From: Caryophanales bacterium UBA6414
GTDB lineage: Bacteria; Bacillota_I; Bacilli_A; RF39; UBA660
Reading direction: 5' to 3'
Assembly (NCBI GenBank): GCA_002438545.1
Contig: DJPK01000021.1
Coordinates: 1 to 6,328, forward strand
Length of the DNA: 6,328 nucleotides
Below are positions 1-5,372 of this stretch, in pieces. Below the pieces are notes generated by a model. The model saw nothing but the letters and a program-made list of their open reading frames with translations, was not told the DNA's origin and did no database searches. A program made the position numbers and the translations under genes. Each line of letters starts with the position of its first letter. Position 1 is the first letter of the stretch.

Positions 1-3
1 ATT

Positions 4-612
4 ATGAATAATATTGATACTTGTAAATATTTAGAAAAAATTAAAAAAAAGAATAGTAATAAAGAAAATAAATTTATGTTATATATCAAAAATATTAGTG
101 AAAGATTATTATTATCGGTACTAATATTTTTAATTATGGCTATAAGTATTAAAAAAATAAATGGGGCAAGAGAGTTTATTACTAAAAATATATATACAGA
201 TAATATCTCATTGGCTAAAATAAAGAATTTATACGATAAATATTTAGGAGGTATTATCCCATTCGACACTAAAGATAAGAATAATCAGATGGTATTTAAA
301 GATACTCTTAATTATAAAAGTAAAAGTAAATACTTAGATGGTGTTGAATTAACAGTTGATAATAAATATCTAGTACCAGTTATTAAAAGTGGGTTAGTAG
401 TATTTATTGGTAGTAAAGATGATTATAATAACGTAATTATTATTCAAGGAGAAGATGGTATTGATATTTGGTATGGTAATATGGAAACAGTTTCTGTTAA
501 ACTATATGATTATATTGATGCCGGAAGTTTACTCGGAGAAGTAAAAGATGACAAATTATATTTAGTATACTCTAAAAATGGTGAAATACTAAATTATGAG
601 GACTATTTATAG
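4..612 (+). CDS. spoIVFA: SpoIVFA-like membrane protein with degenerate M23 (LytM-like) domain
   Basis: The 202-aa protein has a basic cytoplasmic N-terminus (about 1-33), one transmembrane segment (about 35-51) and an extracytoplasmic part. Residues 123-195 resemble an M23/LytM beta-sheet fold: a VPVIKSGLVVFIG stretch, a YNNVIIIQGEDGIDIWYGN stretch, then DAGSLLGEV. The histidine and aspartate zinc ligands of active M23 enzymes are absent, so it should not be a peptidase. SpoIVFA of Bacillus has this build: it anchors and restrains the SpoIVFB intramembrane protease. The spoIVFB-like gene starts two bases after this stop, supporting the same partnership. The identification rests on architecture and neighbour rather than close sequence identity. 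The start is the first ATG, at the window edge, so upstream signals cannot be seen and an earlier start is possible. Confidence 0.7.
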   Translation: MNNIDTCKYLEKIKKKNSNKENKFMLYIKNISERLLLSVLIFLIMAISIKKINGAREFITKNIYTDNISLAKIKNLYDKYLGGIIPFDTKDKNNQMVFKDTLNYKSKSKYLDGVELTVDNKYLVPVIKSGLVVFIGSKDDYNNVIIIQGEDGIDIWYGNMETVSVKLYDYIDAGSLLGEVKDDKLYLVYSKNGEILNYEDYL

Positions 613-614
613 TA

Positions 615-1370
615 ATGATTGAGTTTCACTATACATATCTCTTTATAGCATTCAGTTTTATCATTACCGGTCATGTCAAAGATTTATTAGTATTTACTTC
701 AGTTATTATCTTTCACGAATTAGGACATTATCTGATGGCTAAAATAAATAAAGTAAAAGTAAAAAAAATTACCATATATCCTTTTGGAGGTATTACAACA
801 TTAGATACTCTAATAAATATTAACATTAATCGTGAATTATTAATCGCCATGGGTGGTATATTATTTCAAACTATCTATATGATAATAATTATTATATTAT
901 ATAAGTATGGCTTTGTCAGAGAATATATCTATAATTTATATACTAGATATAATAACTCTATCTTATATTTTAATTTACTTCCTATAGTATCTTTAGATGG
1001 ATTTAAAATACTTAACTTAACACTTAGTAAAATATTCCCCTTTGATATATCTAATAAATTATCTTTAGGTATATCTTTTATTACATTAATACTTATCTTG
1101 ATAGTTAACTATTATACCTTTAATTATACTTTATTTTTAGTACTCAGCGTTCTTATTATTAATATTGTTAACTATTATAAAGACTTAAACTATATATTTA
1201 ATAAGTTCTTAGTTGAAAGATATTTATATAACCTAAGTTATTCTAAAGAAAAGATTGTTAATAATAAAAAGAAAATGTATAAAGACTATCGTCACATATT
1301 TAAAAATGGTAATAAATATTTAACAGAAAAGAAATATTTGTATGATAAGTATAATAAATTATTGAAATAA
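615..1370 (+). CDS. spoIVFB: SpoIVFB-like M50 site-2 intramembrane zinc metalloprotease
   Basis: This 251-aa polytopic membrane protein carries the M50 zinc site: HELGH at residues 34-38 in a hydrophobic helix, and the second motif NLLPIVSLDG at 120-129, whose Asp128 should be the third ligand. ITGHVKDLL before HELGH and YPFGGI after it (55-60) match the SpoIVFB subgroup. In sporulating Bacillus SpoIVFB cleaves pro-sigma-K within the membrane; no sigma factor is visible here, so the substrate is unknown. The protein is shorter than the roughly 290-aa Bacillus enzyme, and its Lys/Tyr-rich tail (about 195-251) does not look like the usual CBS domain. The start follows the spoIVFA stop by two bases with only a weak GAGGA upstream, suggesting translational coupling. 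The last codons double as the -35 box of the next promoter. Confidence 0.85.
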   Translation: MIEFHYTYLFIAFSFIITGHVKDLLVFTSVIIFHELGHYLMAKINKVKVKKITIYPFGGITTLDTLINININRELLIAMGGILFQTIYMIIIIILYKYGFVREYIYNLYTRYNNSILYFNLLPIVSLDGFKILNLTLSKIFPFDISNKLSLGISFITLILILIVNYYTFNYTLFLVLSVLIINIVNYYKDLNYIFNKFLVERYLYNLSYSKEKIVNNKKKMYKDYRHIFKNGNKYLTEKKYLYDKYNKLLK

Positions 1371-1390
1371 AGAAATAAATGTATTATAAT
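1362..1390 (+). promoter_or_regulatory. Sigma-A-type promoter for the SAM riboswitch-metK transcript
   Basis: TTGAAA (1362-1367) and a perfect TATAAT (1385-1390) are separated by 17 bp. The -35 box lies in the last codons and stop of the upstream protease gene. The predicted transcript start near 1397 falls just before the riboswitch P1 helix. Confidence 0.85.
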
Positions 1391-1400
1391 TTAATTACAT

Positions 1401-1480
1401 CTTATAAAGAGTGATTGAGGGACTAGCCCGCTGAAATCACACCAACCTATTAGATTAGGTGGTAATGCTAGAGCTATAAG
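1401..1480 (+). promoter_or_regulatory. SAM-I-type (S-box) riboswitch aptamer, compact, apparently without P4
   Basis: The 80-nt leader has the S-box core. P1 pairs CTTATA (1401-1406) with TATAAG (1475-1480). P2 pairs GTGAT (1411-1415) with ATCAC (1436-1440) and encloses the signature GAGGGACTAGCCCGCTGAA. P3 pairs ACCTA with TAGGT around 1444-1460. The usual pseudoknot CUGG/CCAG appears as CTAG (1423-1426) with CTAG (1468-1471), a compensated change. The P4 hairpin normally found between the pseudoknot strand and P1 is missing: only three bases (AGC) separate them. It should sense S-adenosylmethionine and switch off the metK gene that follows. Confidence 0.92.
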
Positions 1481-1522
1481 ATAATTTTTACATTCAAGTA
1501 AAATTATCTTGGATGTTTTTTT
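1478..1522 (+). terminator. SAM riboswitch expression platform: mutually exclusive antiterminator and terminator
   Basis: The terminator pairs ACATTCAAG (1490-1498) with CTTGGATGT (1508-1516), with one G-U pair, and is followed directly by a T-run (1516-1522). The competing antiterminator pairs AAGATAATTTT (1478-1488) with AAAATTATCTT (1500-1510). It uses the last three bases of P1 and blocks the terminator's 3' arm. SAM binding should lock P1, free the terminator and stop transcription before metK. Confidence 0.85.
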
Positions 1523-1546
1523 ATTGGATGTAGAAAGAGGTAAAAA

Positions 1547-2344
1547 ATGATAGAAAAAGTAAATCCAAGTCATCCCGATAAAGTGGCTGACAGAATAGCA
1601 GGAGCAATTGTTGATCTTGCTTATACTAAAAATGAAAATCCTAAAATAGCAGTGGAGGTATTAATCGGACATCACGAATGTCATGTAATTATTGAAACAA
1701 GTGAGATTATTACTTATGAAGAAGTAGATGCTATTGTTAAAAGAATCGCCAAAGAAGATTTGAAATTATCACTAAATGTTCAAAAACAAGACATCTTTTT
1801 AGCAGAAAATCAAAAAGGAAAGATTAGATGTGGCGATAATGGAATATTTAAAGGGGTACCATTAACAGAAAATGAAAAAGAGATATCAGAAATTATTAGA
1901 GATTTATATATAAAGTATCCCTATGATGGTAAGTTTATCTTAACTGATGATAAGTTTATTGTCTGCCAAAGTAATGCTAAAAACGAAGACTTGCAAGAAG
2001 AATTTAAAGGTATTAGAAACAATCTAATAATTAATCCACTTGGCGAATGGACCGGTGGTGTTAATGTTGATTCAGGTGCTACAAACAGAAAATTAGGTTC
2101 TGATATGGCTGAGTCCGTTACCGGTGGTGGCCTTCACGGAAAAGACTTATCTAAAGCCGATGTCTCAATCAACATATATGCCTTTAAGAAGGCTCAAGAA
2201 TTAAATAAAACAGTAGAAATATGCTGTGCTATTGGTGACGAATATATTGATAATAAACCATATGAAGAAATAGTCGAAGAAGCTAGAACTTACATAAAAG
2301 AACTAGGAGGCTTTGAAAAGTTTGCTGAATGGGGACTATATTAA
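1547..2344 (+). CDS. metK: Compact methionine adenosyltransferase (S-adenosylmethionine synthetase)
   Basis: The product makes S-adenosylmethionine from methionine and ATP, releasing phosphate and pyrophosphate, in the cytoplasm. Family landmarks occur in order: SHPDKVADRI (8-17) for the GHPDK ATP/Mg motif, Glu37 and Glu50 in the first beta-hairpin, GDNG (96-99) for GDQG, INPLGEWTGG (162-171), DSGATNRK (175-182) for the D-G-TGRK segment, GGGLHGKD (193-200) with Lys199/Asp200 of the phosphate-binding loop, Lys203 and Asp205. At 265 aa it is about two thirds of the usual 380-400 aa. Losses are in the central domain and at the C-terminus, where the YGHFGR ending is reduced to about twelve residues. 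It therefore resembles a streamlined enzyme rather than a broken gene. The SAM riboswitch directly upstream supports the function. AGAAAGAGG lies before the ATG. Confidence 0.85.
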   Translation: MIEKVNPSHPDKVADRIAGAIVDLAYTKNENPKIAVEVLIGHHECHVIIETSEIITYEEVDAIVKRIAKEDLKLSLNVQKQDIFLAENQKGKIRCGDNGIFKGVPLTENEKEISEIIRDLYIKYPYDGKFILTDDKFIVCQSNAKNEDLQEEFKGIRNNLIINPLGEWTGGVNVDSGATNRKLGSDMAESVTGGGLHGKDLSKADVSINIYAFKKAQELNKTVEICCAIGDEYIDNKPYEEIVEEARTYIKELGGFEKFAEWGLY

Positions 2345-2351
2345 AAATATG

Positions 2352-2360
2352 TGATATAAT
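2352..2360 (+). promoter_or_regulatory. Possible extended -10 element before the DUF1294 gene
   Basis: TGA-TATAAT (2352-2360) matches an extended -10 box, but no -35 box lies at the right distance. A start about seven bases downstream would begin at the Shine-Dalgarno TAAGGTGG, leaving almost no 5' UTR. The gene may simply be cotranscribed with metK. Confidence 0.35.
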
Positions 2361-2376
2361 TACCTAAGGTGGTATC

Positions 2377-2667
2377 ATGAGTAAAATAATTCTAATATAT
2401 CTAATTGCAATAAACATTATCACACTTCTAATATTTGGTCTAGATAAACTATTTGCCATATTAAAAAAGAGTAGAGTAAGTGAGAAAACATTATTATTCT
2501 TATCAATTATTGGTGGATGTTTCTTAGAATTATTTGGAATGTATCTATTCAACCATAAAATAAGAAAAGCGAAATTTCACATAGTAAATATCTTATTTAT
2601 CATAATTTATATCTTAGGGCTTATTTATTACGGAAAATATATCGCAACTATCACCATTTTAGGTTGA
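2377..2667 (+). CDS. DUF1294 family small membrane protein (YsdA-like)
   Basis: The 96-aa protein has three hydrophobic segments (about 3-25, 38-56, 68-95). It carries the DUF1294 pattern: N13 and the FGLDK block (20-24) with following basic residues, RVSEKTLLFLSIIGG (33-47), and the M-F-HKIRKAKF block (55-67) corresponding to the family's FRHKTRKxxF. The molecular function of the family is not established. The gene follows metK by 32 bases with a good Shine-Dalgarno (TAAGGTGG). Its TGA stop overlaps the -35 box of the rplU promoter. Every tryptophan codon elsewhere in the window is TGG, so TGA is taken as a true stop. Confidence 0.8.
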   Translation: MSKIILIYLIAINIITLLIFGLDKLFAILKKSRVSEKTLLFLSIIGGCFLELFGMYLFNHKIRKAKFHIVNILFIIIYILGLIYYGKYIATITILG

Positions 2668-2692
2668 CTTAGCTAATAAATTATGATAGAAT
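2664..2692 (+). promoter_or_regulatory. Strong sigma-A-type promoter for the L21 leader and rplU-prp-rpmA operon
   Basis: TTGACT (2664-2669), a 17-bp spacer and TAGAAT (2687-2692) preceded by TGA form a near-consensus extended -10 promoter. The predicted start near 2699 coincides with the beginning of the leader RNA. Confidence 0.88.
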
Positions 2693-2701
2693 TATATTGT
2701 T

Positions 2702-2779
2702 TTTAAGACCTCGAGTTGTTTACTCAACCGCACTAAAAAGGTAAAAGCGAGATATTCCACCTTGAGGGCGAGTCTTAAA
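2702..2779 (+). promoter_or_regulatory. L21 (rplU) ribosomal protein leader RNA
   Basis: This structured 5' UTR matches the Firmicutes L21 leader layout. An outer stem pairs TTTAAGAC (2702-2709) with GTCTTAAA (2772-2779). An inner stem pairs CCTCGAG (2709-2715) with CTTGAGG (2761-2767), one base pair of the two being exclusive. A small GTTG/CAAC hairpin lies at 2715-2728. AAGGT (2738-2742) can also pair with ACCTT (2759-2763), competing with the inner stem. It lies between the promoter and the rplU Shine-Dalgarno, so it probably mediates autoregulation by L21, as proposed for this motif. Confidence 0.8.
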
Positions 2780-2802
2780 TATTAATAATAAGGAGGTACA
2801 GA

Positions 2803-3102
2803 ATGAAAGCTATAATTGAAACTGGTGGAAAACAATACTGTGTTGCTGAAGGCGATGTTATCTACGTTGAAAAACTAGATGCTGAAGAAGGTAAAAAAGT
2901 TGTTTTTGATAAAGTATTAATGGCTAATGGTGTAGTAGGTAATCCATATGTTAAAGGTTCTACTGTTGAAGGAGTTGTTGTAAAACAAGGTAAATCTAAA
3001 AAACTTAGAATATTTACATATAAACCTAATAAAAAATCTACTAGAAAGACTCAAGGACATCGTCAACCATATAGTAAAGTAGAAATTAAAAAAATTAAAT
3101 AG
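2803..3102 (+). CDS. rplU: 50S ribosomal protein bL21
   Basis: The 99-aa product is a complete bL21, a 23S rRNA-binding protein of the large subunit. The N-terminal MKAIIETGGKQYCVAEGD block is the family signature. The basic tail with FTYKPNKKSTRKTQGHRQPYSKVEI (about 72-96) is the C-terminal RNA-binding signature. The normal length is about 103 aa. A near-perfect Shine-Dalgarno AAGGAGG (2790-2796) precedes the ATG. It is the first gene of the conserved rplU-prp-rpmA operon and lies under the L21 leader. Confidence 0.97.
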   Translation: MKAIIETGGKQYCVAEGDVIYVEKLDAEEGKKVVFDKVLMANGVVGNPYVKGSTVEGVVVKQGKSKKLRIFTYKPNKKSTRKTQGHRQPYSKVEIKKIK

Positions 3103-3109
3103 GTGTTAG

Positions 3110-3409
3110 ATGATTAAAATTGTACTAAAGCCTAAGGATATTACAATAACAGGTCATGCTAATTATGATACATATGGTAAAGATATTGTATGTGCTGCCG
3201 TAAGTGCAACAGTAATATGTACAGTAAACGCTATATCATCTATTAATATTAATGCTATAAATGTTTTAAACGATACAGATAAGTTAGTAATTAATATATT
3301 AGATAATGATGATATAACTAATAAACTACTTAATAATATGATTAGTTTATTAAAAGAGTTAGCTATTAAATATCCTAAAAATATTAAAATTATTGATGAG
3401 GAGGAATAA
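3110..3409 (+). CDS. prp: Prp, cysteine protease that processes ribosomal protein L27
   Basis: This 99-aa protein belongs to the YsxB/Prp family. It is an essential cysteine protease in Staphylococcus aureus that removes the N-terminal extension of L27. The catalytic pair is visible: His16 in TGHANYDTYGKD and Cys28 in DIVCAAVSA. The gene lies between rplU and rpmA, as is usual in Firmicutes. The start is seven bases after the rplU stop, with a weak GGTG overlapping that stop, so translational coupling is likely. Its last codons, GAGGAGGAA, form the Shine-Dalgarno of rpmA. Confidence 0.93.
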   Translation: MIKIVLKPKDITITGHANYDTYGKDIVCAAVSATVICTVNAISSININAINVLNDTDKLVINILDNDDITNKLLNNMISLLKELAIKYPKNIKIIDEEE

Positions 3410-3410
3410 T

Positions 3411-3701
3411 ATGTTAAAATTCTTAGAATTTAATATACAGTTATTTGCTCATAAAAAAGGACAATCTTCAACAAGTAATGGTAGAGATTCTGCTGGTAGA
3501 AGATTAGGAGCAAAAGCTGCTGATGGCGAATATATTGAAGCAGGTTCTATTATATATCGTCAAAGAGGTACTAAAATTCATCCTGGTAAAAATGTTAAAA
3601 GAGGTACTGATGATACTTTATTTGCCACTATGTCAGGATATGTTAAGTATGAAAATAGAGGAAGAGATAGAAAAGAAGTTAGTGTATACGAAACTAGATA
3701 G
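3411..3701 (+). CDS. rpmA: 50S ribosomal protein bL27 with Prp-cleavable N-terminal extension
   Basis: The 96-aa precursor is bL27, whose mature N-terminus reaches the peptidyl transferase centre. HKKGQSSTSNGRDSAGRRLG and the later IIYRQRGTKIHPG block are family signatures. Residues 1-13, MLKFLEFNIQLFA, are the Firmicutes-type extension; by comparison with S. aureus, Prp should cut between Ala13 and His14, leaving 83 residues. ATG 3411 is chosen because GAGGAGG lies nine bases upstream and gives the usual extension length. An in-frame TTG at 3393 would add six residues translated from the Shine-Dalgarno itself. One base separates it from the prp stop. Confidence 0.96.
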   Translation: MLKFLEFNIQLFAHKKGQSSTSNGRDSAGRRLGAKAADGEYIEAGSIIYRQRGTKIHPGKNVKRGTDDTLFATMSGYVKYENRGRDRKEVSVYETR

Positions 3702-3719
3702 TATTTTCTATCTTTTTTA
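3696..3719 (+). terminator. Intrinsic terminator of the rplU-prp-rpmA operon
   Basis: AGATAG (3696-3701), including the rpmA stop codon, pairs with CTATCT (3708-3713) across a six-base loop, followed by a T-run to 3718. There is no T-run on the other side, so it works only on the + strand. Confidence 0.75.
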
Positions 3720-3778
3720 TTGCCTAATAACTAAAATAACCAACATTGCTGTCAGTTATTTGTTTCGTAAAAAAATGC

Positions 3779-4372
3779 TTATTTATTATATATCTTATCA
3801 CCAAATGTTTCTTTGTATTTCTTAATACTTTCATCAACTTTAATCCAATATACGTTCGTTAATATCCCATCATACGGATCAACTTCTGTTCGTTCTAAAA
3901 TACCACCAAGTGCCAAAATTGTTTTATCAGAACCAAGATTTTTAACATCACAATCAAGCATAACTTTATCTAAACCTAATTTTTGAGCCTCAATTAAACC
4001 TAAATATAAGTTAACTTTATTATATCCTTTTCTTCTTTCTGTTGGTCGTATTCCATATCCTATATTACCACCAAATTGTTTCATTTTTTCTGTTAGATTC
4101 CACCTAATATTTATAGTACCTATAATTTTGTTATCATTAGCCCTAATTAAAAGAAATGTTTTTGCTTGACAACGACCTAATTTTTTGGCATATTCTTCAT
4201 TGCACATATTTAAACAACGATCTAGTGCTTGTTCAAAAGTATATCCACTTAAAATTTTATCTAATCCACCCGAACCATTAATATCTGAATTATACATAAC
4301 AAATTCATCAAAATAGTCAATTATCTCATTCTTTCTTTTGCTTGACGGTATTTCTAAATAAAACTGTTCCAT
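3779..4372 (-). CDS. GNAT family N-acetyltransferase
   Basis: The 197-aa protein has the GNAT fold elements: FLLIRANDNKIIGTINIR (73-90, beta-strands 2-4), acetyl-CoA motif A at NIGYGIRPTERRKGYN (103-118), helix LYLGLIEAQKLGLDKVMLDCD (122-142), and the C-terminal N-x-x-S-x-K then LGGILE (145-160). In motif A the usual final Gly/Ala of R-x-x-G-x-G/A is Asn118. The sequence most resembles uncharacterised GNATs annotated as acting on amino or small-molecule substrates; the substrate cannot be told. GGAGG lies seven bases before the ATG. The gene is divergent from the next one and convergent with rpmA. No convincing terminator was found beyond its stop, only a weak AAATAAC/GTTATTT stem near 3736-3763. 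Confidence 0.85.
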   Translation of the reverse strand: MEQFYLEIPSSKRKNEIIDYFDEFVMYNSDINGSGGLDKILSGYTFEQALDRCLNMCNEEYAKKLGRCQAKTFLLIRANDNKIIGTINIRWNLTEKMKQFGGNIGYGIRPTERRKGYNKVNLYLGLIEAQKLGLDKVMLDCDVKNLGSDKTILALGGILERTEVDPYDGILTNVYWIKVDESIKKYKETFGDKIYNK

Positions 4373-4402
4373 ATTTATCCTCCAATCATTCTTGTTAAAT
4401 AA

Positions 4403-4411
4403 ATTGTATCA
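4403..4411 (-). promoter_or_regulatory. Extended -10 promoter for the GNAT gene
   Basis: Read on the minus strand this is TGA-TACAAT, an extended -10 box about 30 bp before the start codon. The -35 region is AT-rich and has no clear match. Confidence 0.55.
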
Positions 4412-4435
4412 TATTTAATAAAAAATAAAAATATA

Positions 4436-4444
4436 TGATATAAT
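4436..4444 (+). promoter_or_regulatory. Extended -10 promoter for the 199-aa hypothetical gene
   Basis: TGA-TATAAT (4436-4444) is a perfect extended -10. The -35 region is AT-rich without a clear TTGACA match. The predicted start near 4451 leaves a 25-base 5' UTR with AGGAGG at 4464-4469. Confidence 0.65.
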
Positions 4445-4475
4445 AAAAACATATATATATTTTAGGAGGCATAAG

Positions 4476-5075
4476 ATGACAAAAGAAATTCTTACGAAAG
4501 ATGATATTAGAAGTTTAATTATTTATGGATTAACAGAAAACAAAGTCAATATAAATAGTATTGTTTCTAGAAAGATAGAAAAAGCCTTAGAAGATTATTA
4601 TTTATACTATAATGAGTTTAAAGCAAAATATATTAGGGGAGAGTTAGATACATTCAAATTAGCAGCATGCTTACTAGTTGCGATTAATAAAAATAATTTA
4701 GTGCCTGACAAATACGTGAATGCATCAGTAGCAATTGATGTTTCTGAAAAAATGTGTGAAAAGCCTTATTGGAACCTAGGACCTAGTTGTAATATTCCTC
4801 AAAGATTAGAAGAAGTTGATTTTAAAACTTTTCGTGAAGAAGAAAAAGATTTCTATTACAAACACAGAAGCTTATTAACTGATATATTAATACATCAAGA
4901 CAACGTTTGGCCTATAACAATTTACTTAAATTTAGAACTATTTTACAGAGCTGTTGTTGAATTTCAAAGAATGTCTGTAAGAAAAGTAGATAATAGTGCG
5001 CTACAAGAAAATACTACTGAACATTCAAGTGATGTTTCAATATCAAAATCTAAATCAAGAAAAAGATTTTTATAA
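4476..5075 (+). CDS. Hypothetical protein, 199 aa, unrecognised family
   Basis: I do not recognise this protein. It is soluble, with no signal peptide or transmembrane helix. It looks mostly helical and charged, with tyrosine-rich stretches (EDYYLYYNEF, about 39-48) and aromatic motifs KPYWNLGPSCNIPQ (97-110) and DNVWPITIYLNLELFYRAV (143-161). The last 28 residues are a low-complexity Ser/Lys/Arg tail ending SKSKSRKRFL. Translation starts at an ATG with AGGAGG six bases upstream. The gene has its own extended -10 promoter and a strong terminator, so it is a monocistronic unit. The three copper- or zinc-capable cysteines are scattered and give no clear metal motif. Confidence 0.75.
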   Translation: MTKEILTKDDIRSLIIYGLTENKVNINSIVSRKIEKALEDYYLYYNEFKAKYIRGELDTFKLAACLLVAINKNNLVPDKYVNASVAIDVSEKMCEKPYWNLGPSCNIPQRLEEVDFKTFREEEKDFYYKHRSLLTDILIHQDNVWPITIYLNLELFYRAVVEFQRMSVRKVDNSALQENTTEHSSDVSISKSKSRKRFL

Positions 5076-5093
5076 TTATTCAAAAAATAAAAG

Positions 5094-5141
5094 TCCTAGT
5101 CGTAACTTATTCGTTTATGAATAAGACAGACTAGGATTTTT
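5094..5141 (+). terminator. Two-part intrinsic terminator
   Basis: TCCTAGTC (5094-5101) pairs with GACTAGGA (5129-5136). Inside it, CTTATTC (5106-5112) pairs with GAATAAG (5119-5125). TTTTT (5137-5141) follows. An A-rich run before the stem could make it work on the minus strand as well. Confidence 0.9.
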
Positions 5142-5188
5142 CATGAAAAAATATATAAAAAATATTTTATAAAGTTCTGTTAATTTTG

Positions 5189-5217
5189 TTGCTTTCTTAT
5201 CACACAAATAGTACAAT
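5189..5217 (+). promoter_or_regulatory. Promoter of peptide mRNA, module A
   Basis: TTGCTT (5189-5194), 17 bp, TACAAT (5212-5217). The predicted start is near 5224. The same TTGCTT-17 layout is found in modules B and C. A block GTTCTGTTAATT (5174-5185), shared exactly with module B, lies just upstream. Confidence 0.8.
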
Positions 5218-5249
5218 CAAGTGTAGGGAATACTAACTGTTGAGTACTT

Positions 5250-5273
5250 GCCGACTTCTTAAAGGAAGGAGGC
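5250..5273 (+). promoter_or_regulatory. Shine-Dalgarno-masking hairpin, module A
   Basis: GCC (5250-5252) pairs with GGC (5271-5273), and CTTC (5255-5258) with GAAG (5265-5268), separated by a GA/GA internal loop. The stem contains the Shine-Dalgarno GGAAGGAGG, so translation of the peptide should be restricted while it is formed. Module C has the same hairpin at 6038-6061. Confidence 0.6.
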
Positions 5274-5282
5274 TTGATATTT

Positions 5283-5372
5283 ATGAAGAAAAAAGATTTA
5301 TTAATTACATTTCTAATATTAATTATCATTTTATTAATAGTCTCTATAATGATTCTATGTATAAAAAAATAG
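5283..5372 (+). CDS. Small hydrophobic peptide, putative type I toxin, module A (29 aa)
   Basis: The peptide starts MKKKDLL, continues as about 21 uninterrupted hydrophobic residues (Ile/Leu-rich, one Cys at 26) and ends IKK. It is therefore a single transmembrane helix with basic ends, like many type I toxins that insert in the membrane. AAGGAAGGAGG (5262-5272) precedes the ATG by ten bases. Support for a real gene: its own promoter and terminator, a good ribosome binding site, and an identical peptide in module C where the only two nucleotide differences are synonymous. An antisense RNA is predicted over its 3' end. I do not recognise the sequence as a named toxin family; a small regulatory membrane peptide is the alternative. 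Confidence 0.8.
   Translation: MKKKDLLITFLILIIILLIVSIMILCIKK

Noticed and set aside
1391..1573. Minus-strand open frame of 60 codons
   Set aside because: It lies over the SAM riboswitch and the start of metK, has no ribosome binding site, and the RNA structure explains the sequence.
2364..2552. Minus-strand open frame of 62 codons
   Set aside because: It is antisense to the DUF1294 gene without its own start signals; its hydrophobicity mirrors the AT-rich membrane-protein codons.
2665..2667. TGA read as tryptophan (Mycoplasma code)
   Set aside because: Every tryptophan codon seen in the window is TGG and DUF1294 has its normal length with TGA as stop; the standard code is adequate.
3393..3410. 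Upstream TTG start for rpmA
   Set aside because: It would translate the Shine-Dalgarno itself (Met-Arg-Arg-Asn-Asn); ATG 3411 gives the usual Prp-cleavable extension.
3523..3825. Plus-strand open frame of 100 codons
   Set aside because: It is a +1-frame shadow of rpmA running through its terminator into the convergent gene.
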